Shown piece after piece: positions 1 through 5,968 of a DNA stretch of 7,941 nucleotides. A model generated the notes under the pieces. That model was not told the DNA's origin, searched no databases, and saw only the letters and a list, made by a program, of their open reading frames with translations. This DNA comes from an uncultured Phycisphaerales bacterium (GTDB lineage Bacteria; Planctomycetota; Phycisphaerae; Sedimentisphaerales; Anaerobacaceae), in the NCBI GenBank assembly GCA_937868145.1, contig CALMMH010001048.1, positions 1 through 7,941 on the forward strand. Direction: 5' to 3'. The position numbers and the translations under genes were made by a program. How positions within the stretch are numbered: position 1 is the first letter of the stretch; every line of letters starts with the position of its first letter.

Positions 1-594
1 GGCGGCTGTCTCACCGAGGAGCACCTCGACCTGCCGCTCGACTTCGACTCGCTGCAGGGTGTCGGCGCGATGGTCGGCTCGGGCGGCCTGGTGGTGATGA
101 ACAAGAGCACCTGCATGGTCGGCGTCGCCCGCTACTTCATGCAGTTCACGCAGAACGAATCGTGCGGCAAGTGCGTCCCATGCCGCGAGGGGACCAAGCA
201 GATGCTGGCCCTGCTCGACGACATCATTCACGGCCGGGGCACCGCCAGGACACTGGAACTGCTCGAGCAGCTCGCTCCCGCGGTTCAGATCGGCTCGCTG
301 TGCGGCTTGGGTAAGACGGCCCCGAACCCGGTGCTCAGCACGCTTCGCTACTTCCGCAGCGAGTACGAGGCGCACATCTTCCAGAAGCGGTGTCCCGCCG
401 GTCAGTGCAAGGCCCTGGCGGTGCCCGAGATTCTCGTCGAGCGGTGCAAAGGCTGCGGGGCTTGCCTGCGGAAATGTCCGGTCGGTGCGATCACGGGCGA
501 GAAGAAGGCCCCGCATCGGATCGACCCGAAGGTCTGCATCAAGTGCGGCACCTGCGCCCAGGCCTGCAAGTTCAACGCGATTGTCGGAGTATGA
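1..594 (+). CDS. hydB: Electron-bifurcating [FeFe] hydrogenase, HydB (NuoF-like) subunit, 3' part
   Basis: The reading frame is open from the first base, so the gene starts upstream; 197 residues of the C-terminus are visible. In this family HydB binds FMN and NAD(P)H and is the flavin site where electrons from NADH and reduced ferredoxin meet before reaching HydA. The FMN/NAD-binding part lies off the window. Visible first is the end of the SLBB region (fragment residues 1-40). Then comes the NuoF 4Fe-4S site, ESCGKCVPCREG, with C55, C58 and C61 plus C101. After a CPAGQC segment (C131, C136) typical of HydB/HndC-type subunits, a two-cluster ferredoxin domain follows (C149/152/155/159 and C179/182/185/189). 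This terminal ferredoxin separates HydB from Complex I NuoF, which lacks it. The stop sits in an ATGA with a possible hydA start. The identity is secure; the cofactor preference (NADH or NADPH) cannot be read here. Confidence 0.95.
   Translation, partial: GGCLTEEHLDLPLDFDSLQGVGAMVGSGGLVVMNKSTCMVGVARYFMQFTQNESCGKCVPCREGTKQMLALLDDIIHGRGTARTLELLEQLAPAVQIGSLCGLGKTAPNPVLSTLRYFRSEYEAHIFQKRCPAGQCKALAVPEILVERCKGCGACLRKCPVGAITGEKKAPHRIDPKVCIKCGTCAQACKFNAIVGV
586..589 (+). promoter_or_regulatory. Ribosome binding site (GGAG) for hydA
   Basis: GGAG lies inside the last codons of hydB. It is only 1 nt from ATG 591 but 10 nt from the in-frame ATG 600, so it supports initiation at 600. Reinitiation at the ATGA overlap remains possible without it. 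Confidence 0.5.
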
Positions 595-599
595 CGAAA

Positions 600-2612
600 A
601 TGAACAACGGAACCTGTGTACGGATAGACGGACGCGACATCCCGATCGAGGGCGAGCGGAACCTCTTGGAGCTCATTCGCAAGGCGAACATCGACCTGCC
701 GACGTTCTGCTACCATTCGGATTTGAGCATCTACGGCGCGTGCCGGCTGTGCATCGTGGACATCGAAGGGATGGGCATCATGACGTCCTGCACGACGCTC
801 CCGAAGCCTGGCTTGAAGGTCAAGACCAACACGGCGCAGCTTCGCAGCATGCGAAAGCTGTATCTCGAGCTGCTGCTGGCCAATCATCATCAAGGCTGCG
901 CCACGTGCGTCAAGAGCGACGGCTGCCGGCTCAACGAGCTGGCCATGCGGATGGGCGTGACCGAAGTCCGCTTTCAGCCGGCCTCGGGCGCTAAGCCACT
1001 GGACACGTCGAACCCGTCGCTGGTGCGCGATCCCAACAAGTGCATCCTCTGCGGCGACTGCGTCCGCGCTTGTCATGAGATCCAGGGCGTCGGCGCGATC
1101 GACTTCGCCTATCGCGGAGCGGCGACCACCGTGGCGCCCGCTTTCGGCAAGGACCTCAGCAAGGTCGATTGCGTCTACTGCGGGCTCTGCGCCAGCGTCT
1201 GCCCGACCGGCGCGATCACGCCCAAGCCTCAGATCGATCCGGTCTGGGAGACTCTGAGCAACGAGAAGAAGACTGTCGTCGTGCAGATTGCCCCGGCGGT
1301 CCGCGTGGCCTTGGGCGAGATGTTCGGTCTGGAGCCCGGCGTGGTCACCACCGGCAAGATCGTCGCGGCCCTCAAGATGCTGGGCTTCGACAAGGTTTAC
1401 GACACGAGCTTCGCGGCCGATCTGACGGTGCTCGAAGAGGCCAACGAGTTCCTGGGCCGAAAGACCAAGGGCGAGCGTCTGCCGCAGTTCACGTCCTGCT
1501 GCCCGGCGTGGGTGAAGTACGCGGAGCAGTATTGCTCGGACCTCTTGCCCAACGTGTCGTCCTGCCGCTCGCCGCAGCAGATGTTCGGCTCGCTGGCCAA
1601 GGCGACGCTGCCGCAAACGCTGGGCGTCGCCCGCGAGGACCTGGTCGTCGTCTCGATCATGCCCTGCACCGCCAAGAAGTTCGAGGCCCAGAGGCCCGAG
1701 TTCCGCACGACCGCCGGACCCGACGTGGATTTCGTGCTGACCACGCAGGAATTCGGCAAGATGATTCGCCAGGCGGGCATTCAGTTCAACAATCTGACTC
1801 CCGAGTCGCTGGACCTGCCGCTCGGTTTCAAAACCGGCGCCGGCGTGATCTTCGGAACCACCGGCGGCGTCAGCGAAGCGGTGCTTCGATACGCCCACGA
1901 GAAGCTCACCGGCGTGCGGGTGGACAACGTGGACTTCTCCGAAGTCCGCGGCATGCAGGGGATCCGGGTCAAGCAGATCAAGCTGGGCGACGTCGAGCTC
2001 AAACTGGCCATCGTCCACGGCCTGAAGAACGCCAAGGCCGTCGTCGAAGAGATTCGCGCGGGCAAATGCGATTATGATTTCATCGAAGTGATGGCCTGTC
2101 CGGGCGGGTGCATCGCCGGCGCGGGCCAGCCCGTGAGCTTCGAGTCGGACGCCAAGCAGCTTCGGGCCCAGGGCCTCTACGATTGCGACAAAACGTTGCA
2201 GTTGCACAAGTCCCAGGAGAACCCGTACGTGGCCAAGTGCTACGAAACGACCCTCGGGGACGTCGGCGGCCACGTCGCCCACGAGCTGCTGCACACGCAT
2301 TACAAGAGCCGCAAGCGCGTCTCGGACGAGGGCTTCTCGGTCCTGGAGCCGGGCGCGGCCAAGGCGTTGGAGATCAGCGTCTGCGTCGGCACGAGCTGCT
2401 ATCTGCGGGGTTCGCAACAGCTCTTGCAGAAGCTGGTCGGCCACATCAAGGAACGCGATCTCGAAAATACGGTCGACGTCCGCGCCACCTTCTGTTTCGA
2501 GGCCTGCGACAAGGGCCCCAGCGTGAAGATCGGCGACGTGCTCATGCATCACTGTACGTTCGAGATGGCGCGGGCCGAGCTCGAGAATCAGCTCGCCAAG
2601 ACTGTGGCGTAG
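600..2612 (+). CDS. hydA: [FeFe] hydrogenase catalytic subunit HydA (bifurcating, group A3-like)
   Basis: The protein (670 aa from ATG 600) reduces protons or oxidises H2 at the H-cluster in the cytoplasmic HydABC complex. Domains in order: 2Fe-2S ferredoxin (C37, C48, C51, C64); His-ligated 4Fe-4S site (H96, C100, C103, C109); two 4Fe-4S clusters (C148/151/154/158 and C191/194/197/201); H-cluster domain with L1 TSCCPAW, L2 MPCTAKKFE and L3 EVMACPGGC. The predicted H-cluster ligands are C301, C356, C500 and C504, and C300 is the proton-relay cysteine. A small-subunit-like region (ending HELLHTHY, near 566) and a thioredoxin-like 2Fe-2S domain (C595, C600, C632, C636) follow. The latter is typical of bifurcating HydA/HndD. 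All catalytic residues are present. ATG 591 overlaps the hydB stop (ATGA), but the GGAG at 586-589 is 1 nt from it and 10 nt from ATG 600, so 600 is preferred; 591 would add MTK. It is presumably cotranscribed with hydB. Confidence 0.96.
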   Translation: MNNGTCVRIDGRDIPIEGERNLLELIRKANIDLPTFCYHSDLSIYGACRLCIVDIEGMGIMTSCTTLPKPGLKVKTNTAQLRSMRKLYLELLLANHHQGCATCVKSDGCRLNELAMRMGVTEVRFQPASGAKPLDTSNPSLVRDPNKCILCGDCVRACHEIQGVGAIDFAYRGAATTVAPAFGKDLSKVDCVYCGLCASVCPTGAITPKPQIDPVWETLSNEKKTVVVQIAPAVRVALGEMFGLEPGVVTTGKIVAALKMLGFDKVYDTSFAADLTVLEEANEFLGRKTKGERLPQFTSCCPAWVKYAEQYCSDLLPNVSSCRSPQQMFGSLAKATLPQTLGVAREDLVVVSIMPCTAKKFEAQRPEFRTTAGPDVDFVLTTQEFGKMIRQAGIQFNNLTPESLDLPLGFKTGAGVIFGTTGGVSEAVLRYAHEKLTGVRVDNVDFSEVRGMQGIRVKQIKLGDVELKLAIVHGLKNAKAVVEEIRAGKCDYDFIEVMACPGGCIAGAGQPVSFESDAKQLRAQGLYDCDKTLQLHKSQENPYVAKCYETTLGDVGGHVAHELLHTHYKSRKRVSDEGFSVLEPGAAKALEISVCVGTSCYLRGSQQLLQKLVGHIKERDLENTVDVRATFCFEACDKGPSVKIGDVLMHHCTFEMARAELENQLAKTVA

Positions 2613-2643
2613 TCCTATGTTCCATAAACCAACGACTGAATTG

Positions 2644-2698
2644 CAGGGATCGTCTGGGGGCTCTGCCCCCAGACTCCCGGCATTTTCCGCTTTGAGCC
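2644..2698 (+). repeat. REP-like repeat, left copy, with 10-bp hairpin
   Basis: This 55-bp unit begins 31 bp after the hydA stop. It contains a perfect 10-bp stem, GTCTGGGGGC (2652-2661) with GCCCCCAGAC (2665-2674), closed by a TCT loop, followed by CCGGCATTT and CGCTTTG blocks. The reverse complement of 2821-2873 repeats the same order of elements with about three quarters identity by eye. The hairpin could protect the hydBA transcript's 3' end. There is no T-run after the stem, so a classical intrinsic terminator is unlikely. Confidence 0.75.
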
Positions 2699-2820
2699 AG
2701 CAGCACGGAAGTGAGGCAAGATCCAGTCGCTGCGGTCTTCCACGTCGTTGGGCGGGGAAAGACTCCGTGTCTGTTGTTGTCTTGGCTTCGTCATCGGCTT
2801 CTTCGCTTCACCATGCCATT

Positions 2821-2873
2821 GGCCCAAAGCGTCAAATGCCGGGGTCCAGGGGCAGAGCCCCTGGGAATTCCTG
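2821..2873 (-). repeat. REP-like repeat, right copy (inverted), with 8-bp hairpin
   Basis: This is the inverted partner of 2644-2698. It has its own perfect 8-bp stem, CCAGGGGC (2846-2853) with GCCCCTGG (2857-2864), closed by AGA, which is the complement of the left copy's TCT loop. The blocks CAAAGCG and AAATGCCGG are the complement of the left copy's CGCTTTG and CCGGCATTT. It ends only 8 bp before the GTG start of hydS, so its folding could affect access to the hydS ribosome binding site. The weaker match seems to continue inward for another 20 or so bases. Confidence 0.75.
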
Positions 2874-2876
2874 ATT

Positions 2877-2881
2877 AGGAG
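2877..2881 (+). promoter_or_regulatory. Ribosome binding site (AGGAG) for hydS
   Basis: AGGAG is the only Shine-Dalgarno-like motif ahead of hydS. Its last base is the first base of GTG 2881, and it is 11 nt from the next in-frame GTG at 2893. Neither spacing is ideal. The arrangement argues that GTG 2893 may be the true start. Confidence 0.4.
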
Positions 2882-4659
2882 TGAAAATCGACGTGGAACC
2901 CAAACGGCATGAAAACCAGGTTGTCTTCACGAACAAGGCCCGGTGCAAGGACTGTTACCGCTGCATTCGCGTCTGCCCCGTGGACGCGATCGGCATTCGG
3001 GACGGGCAGGCCTATGTCGACGTGGATCGCTGCATCTCCTGCGGCACGTGCATCCGCGAGTGTCCGCAGAAGGCCAAGAGCTTTCGCCGGGACCTGGACA
3101 GCGTGCGGGAACTGGTTGTCTCGGGGCAGCCGGTGGCGGTCAGTCTGGCGCCGTCGTTCGCCGCGATCTTCAAGGCGTGGGAGATCAAGCGGGTTCCTTC
3201 GGCCCTGCGCCGGCTGGGATTCGGGCACGTCTCGGAAACCGCGGTCGGCGCGTACGCGGTTGCGAAGAAGACCGCGGAATGCGCGGCCGAGCACGGCGAT
3301 TCGTTCAGCATCGGCACCGCCTGCCCGGCGGTCGTGAACTACATCGAGCGGTATCGGCCCGACCTGGTCGGAGCCCTCGTGCCGGTCTGCTCGCCCATGG
3401 TCGCGCACGCGCGGATGCTCAAGTCTCTGCTGGGCGAAGGCACGCGGGTCGTCTTCATCGGGCCGTGCGTCGCCAAGAAACAGGAAGCAAGTGAAAAGAG
3501 CGGCGGGGCGGTCGATTTCGCTCTGACGTTCACCGAGTTGCTCGAGTGGCTCGAATTGGAGCATGTGGATCTCTCTATTCTCGAAGAGAGTGATTTCGAT
3601 ATGGTGCCGGAAGGCTGGGCACGTTCGTTTCCGCTGGCTGGCGGCAGTCTCCAGACGGCATCCTTGAGCACGTCGCTTCTGGCAGCGGACGTGCTCAGCG
3701 TCACCGGTACCGAAGAAGTCAAAGACACTCTCGAGAGTCTCACCGATAGTCGTGGGCCGTTGCTGGTCGAGCCCTTGTTCTGCGACCAGGGTTGCATCAA
3801 CGGCCCGGCCATGCCGGCCAATGAAACGGTCTACCAGAGGCGAAAGGCCCTTCTCCAGTACGTCCTGGCCAGCGGACAAGACGGCGTCGGCTCCGACGAG
3901 CCGATGGACCTGGCCGCCTCGTTTGGTCGTCGACCGCTGTCGACGGGCGACGTCACGGAAGAGCAGATCCGCCAGGTCTTCGCGCAGACGGGCAAGGAGA
4001 ATCCCGACGACCAGCTCAACTGCGGCGCATGCGGGTACTCCTCGTGTCGCGAGCAGGCGATCGCGGTGATTCGCCAGATGGCCGAGCCCGAGATGTGCGT
4101 ACCGTACATGCGGCGGCTGGCCGAGCAGCGGACCGACCGCATCATCGAGACCAGCCCCAACGGCATCGTCATCCTGGACGAGCGGCTGACCATTCTGCAC
4201 GTGAATCCTTCGTTCAAACGCCTGTTCATGTGCTCCGAGGCCGTGTATGGAAAGCCGATCTCCTACCTGATGGACCCCGAGCCGTTCGAGCAGATCGCGG
4301 CGGGCAAGGCCGAGCTGATCGAAACGACCGTCGAGCACGACAAGTACAGCCTGGTGTGCCATCAGATCGTGTACGCGTTGCACGACGTGAAACAGTACGT
4401 CGGCGTTTTCGTGAACCTGACCAGCAGTCTCTTGAATAAGAAACAGCTCGACGTCCTGCGGGCTCGCACGGTCCAGCAGGCCCGCGACCTCTTGTCGCAC
4501 CAGATCGAGATCGCCGGCAAGATCGCCCAGTTCCTCGGCGAGAGCACCGCCGAGGGCGAGAAGCTGCTGGAGAACCTCGTCAAGGTCGCCCAGGAAAATC
4601 CCACAGGCGGCGACGATCGGAACGGCTCATGGCTCAAAGATACCTACACATCGACATAA
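2881..4659 (+). CDS. hydS: Putative sensory [FeFe] hydrogenase with PAS domain (HydS, group C-like)
   Basis: The protein (592 aa from GTG 2881) is a predicted cytoplasmic H2/redox sensor rather than a bulk catalyst. Domains: two-cluster ferredoxin (C22/25/28/32, C51/54/57/61); H-cluster domain, about 85-330; a four-Cys Fe-S motif (C381, C384, C389, C406); PAS, about 418-515; and a C-terminal helical segment (525-570). The H-cluster ligands C148 (GTACPA), C196 (GPCVAKK), C301 and C305 (FCDQGCINGP) are kept. The proton-relay cysteine is A147 and the usual Met before the second ligand is G194; these changes are known for HydS-type enzymes such as that of Thermotoga maritima. The 2Fe-2S and His-ligated clusters of HydA are absent. 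An in-frame TGA at 2872 limits the start to GTG 2881 or GTG 2893. The gene overlaps the phosphatase gene by 31 bp, as in phosphatase-linked group C3 hydrogenases. Sensory function is inferred from family and context. Confidence 0.92.
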   Translation: MKIDVEPKRHENQVVFTNKARCKDCYRCIRVCPVDAIGIRDGQAYVDVDRCISCGTCIRECPQKAKSFRRDLDSVRELVVSGQPVAVSLAPSFAAIFKAWEIKRVPSALRRLGFGHVSETAVGAYAVAKKTAECAAEHGDSFSIGTACPAVVNYIERYRPDLVGALVPVCSPMVAHARMLKSLLGEGTRVVFIGPCVAKKQEASEKSGGAVDFALTFTELLEWLELEHVDLSILEESDFDMVPEGWARSFPLAGGSLQTASLSTSLLAADVLSVTGTEEVKDTLESLTDSRGPLLVEPLFCDQGCINGPAMPANETVYQRRKALLQYVLASGQDGVGSDEPMDLAASFGRRPLSTGDVTEEQIRQVFAQTGKENPDDQLNCGACGYSSCREQAIAVIRQMAEPEMCVPYMRRLAEQRTDRIIETSPNGIVILDERLTILHVNPSFKRLFMCSEAVYGKPISYLMDPEPFEQIAAGKAELIETTVEHDKYSLVCHQIVYALHDVKQYVGVFVNLTSSLLNKKQLDVLRARTVQQARDLLSHQIEIAGKIAQFLGESTAEGEKLLENLVKVAQENPTGGDDRNGSWLKDTYTST

Positions 4660-5783
4660 CGAGCCACCAGGCGGCCAAGCACCCCGATGGCCCGTGCGGC
4701 GACGTCGTCGCGCAGCGGCGGACCGAGATGTGCACCGACGTGATCGTGTGCGACGGGATCGGTTCGGGGATCAGGGCGCACATCGCCGCGACGATGCACG
4801 TCTCGCGAATGCAGAAGATGCTCGCCGAGGGGTTCTCGCTCCGCCGGACGTTCGCCAGCGTGATTGCGACGGTGGACAAGTGGCGCGATCCGGCCAAGCC
4901 CTACGCGGCCGTGACGCTCATGCGCATCCTCAACGACGGCGAGGCGACGATTCTCTCCTACGACGCCCCCGCCGCGGTCTTGATGAGCCGGGGCCACGCG
5001 GACGTGCTGCCCCAGCGTCCCCTGGTCATCGACGACGCGGTCGCGCAGCAGAGCAGTTGTTTCCTGACGCCGGGGGAAGGCGTGCTGGTGTTCAGCGACG
5101 GCATCACGCAGGCCGGCATCGGCAACGGCTCCATGCTCGGCTGGACCAGCGAGGGAGTCGCCGCACACGCCAGCCGGCTGATCGCATCCGGCGATCGCCT
5201 CGAAGACATTCCCGAGGCCATCCACCAGGAGGCGATGCGTCTGGACGGGAACGTGTCGCGCGACGACATGACGGTGGTCTCGGCGCATTGCCGGACCGGA
5301 AGGACGCTGCACATTCTGACCGGCCCGCCCGCCGACAAGAAGCTCGACGCGGACGTGGTCAAGCGATTCCTCGCCCAGGATGGTCCCAAAGTCGTCTGCG
5401 GCGCGACCACCGCGGCCATCGTCGCGAGGGTCATGCGCCGCAAGCTGACGATCGACCGCGAGCCCACCAGTCTGATCGCGCCGCCGAAGTACGCGATCGA
5501 GGGCATCGACCTGGTCACCGAGGGGGCCGTCACGCTCAACCAGCTCTGCAACATTTTGGATGTCCCCGAAGAGGAATTCGAGGAGACCAATCCGGTCACG
5601 GAACTGGCGGACCTGCTGGCTCAGGCCGACCGCGTGGACTTCATCCTCGGCCGCGGCGCAAACCCGGCCAACGATTCGATGGGCTTCCGTCAGCAGGGCA
5701 TCATCAAACGCGAGGCGATCGTCCCGCTTTTGGCCAAGAAGCTCCGCGTCCAGGGCAAGCTGGTCACGGTGAACTCGGTCTAG
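4629..5783 (+). CDS. SpoIIE/PP2C-type serine phosphatase linked to HydS
   Basis: The protein has 384 aa. The N-terminal part (about 1-222) is a SpoIIE-like metal-dependent phosphatase. Its metal-binding motifs are visible: CGD (D25), CDGIGSG (D42), FSDGIT (D157) and SRDDMT (D212, D213). Such enzymes dephosphorylate Ser/Thr proteins, often STAS anti-anti-sigma factors. Residues about 226-384 form a second domain with GPP (232-234), VVCGATTA (255-262), EGIDLVTEG (291-299) and FILGRGANP (338-346). I recall the same extension in phosphatases beside hydrogenase genes of Clostridia but cannot name a function. There is no signal peptide or membrane segment. The start lies inside the hydS 3' end, with only a weak GGAA (4619-4622) upstream, which points to translational coupling and a shared complex or pathway. 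No kinase or STAS substrate is encoded nearby. The phosphatase assignment is firm; the target is unknown. Confidence 0.9.
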   Translation: MAQRYLHIDITSHQAAKHPDGPCGDVVAQRRTEMCTDVIVCDGIGSGIRAHIAATMHVSRMQKMLAEGFSLRRTFASVIATVDKWRDPAKPYAAVTLMRILNDGEATILSYDAPAAVLMSRGHADVLPQRPLVIDDAVAQQSSCFLTPGEGVLVFSDGITQAGIGNGSMLGWTSEGVAAHASRLIASGDRLEDIPEAIHQEAMRLDGNVSRDDMTVVSAHCRTGRTLHILTGPPADKKLDADVVKRFLAQDGPKVVCGATTAAIVARVMRRKLTIDREPTSLIAPPKYAIEGIDLVTEGAVTLNQLCNILDVPEEEFEETNPVTELADLLAQADRVDFILGRGANPANDSMGFRQQGIIKREAIVPLLAKKLRVQGKLVTVNSV

Positions 5784-5791
5784 TCGACATG

Positions 5792-5852
5792 GAGAGGCCG
5801 GAGGTCGCAGGCGGCAGGGGGACCGCCTCCAGCCTCCAGCCTCCTGCCTCTC
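5792..5852 (+). terminator. Large imperfect stem-loop after the hydrogenase operon, possible terminator
   Basis: Starting 8 bp after the phosphatase stop, GAGAGGCCGGAGG (5792-5804) pairs with CCTCCTGCCTCTC (5840-5852) at 12 of 13 positions. Inside it, AGGCGG (5809-5814) pairs with CCGCCT (5823-5828) around an 8-nt loop. The stem is strong, but the following sequence is TCTTCCC rather than a T-run, so it may be an atypical terminator or an mRNA-stabilising structure. Confidence 0.4.
5826..5846 (+). repeat. Tandem heptamer, CCTCCAG x3
   Basis: The units are CCTCCAG, CCTCCAG and CCTCCTG, followed by a decayed CCTCTCT. It is a polypyrimidine short tandem repeat in the intergenic space, forming the right side of the 5792-5852 stem-loop. 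Copy-number change would alter that structure. Confidence 0.7.
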
Positions 5853-5870
5853 TTCCCACGGCTCGGAGCC

Positions 5871-5899
5871 TTGCGAGACCGACGATCCACCCATACAAT
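5871..5899 (+). promoter_or_regulatory. Predicted sigma70-type promoter for the GH43-like gene
   Basis: TTGCGA (5871-5876) and TACAAT (5894-5899) are separated by exactly 17 nt, a good housekeeping promoter layout. Transcription would begin near 5906, leaving a leader of about 60 nt before ATG 5969. It lies after the stem-loop that closes the hydrogenase operon, so the downstream gene is likely a separate transcription unit. Confidence 0.55.
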
Positions 5900-5959
5900 G
5901 GTCCCGTGTTGTTGTCCATCGCATTTGCGTCGGACGAGCGAAGGGGACTCTTGCATGAG

Positions 5960-5964
5960 AGGAG
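5960..5964 (+). promoter_or_regulatory. Ribosome binding site (AGGAG) for the GH43-like gene
   Basis: AGGAG stands 4 nt before ATG 5969. It fixes this start over the many upstream codons of the same long open frame, and a signal peptide begins at once. Confidence 0.75.
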
Positions 5965-5968
5965 TGTC

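Noticed and set aside
402..2552. Long antisense open frame of about 716 codons opposite hydA
   Set aside because: It mirrors hydA, an unmistakable gene with all cluster motifs. Long antisense frames are expected from GC-rich third codon positions, and the translation shows no recognisable domain.
2652..2674. Intrinsic terminator directly after hydA
   Set aside because: The hairpin is perfect but no T-run follows, and an inverted copy stands nearby, so a repeat element explains it better.
2617..2874. Possible 85-codon gene between hydA and hydS
   Set aside because: It consists largely of the two inverted repeats, has no ribosome binding site and gives a low-complexity Ser/Gly-rich translation.
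2875..5924. Antisense open frames opposite hydS and the phosphatase gene
   Set aside because: They are Arg/Asp/His/Leu-rich shadows of genes with clear catalytic motifs and show no ribosome sites or domains of their own.
4694..5968. N-terminal extension of the GH43-like frame back to 4694
   Set aside because: The frame happens to be open through the phosphatase gene. A strong ribosome site and a signal peptide place the start at 5969.
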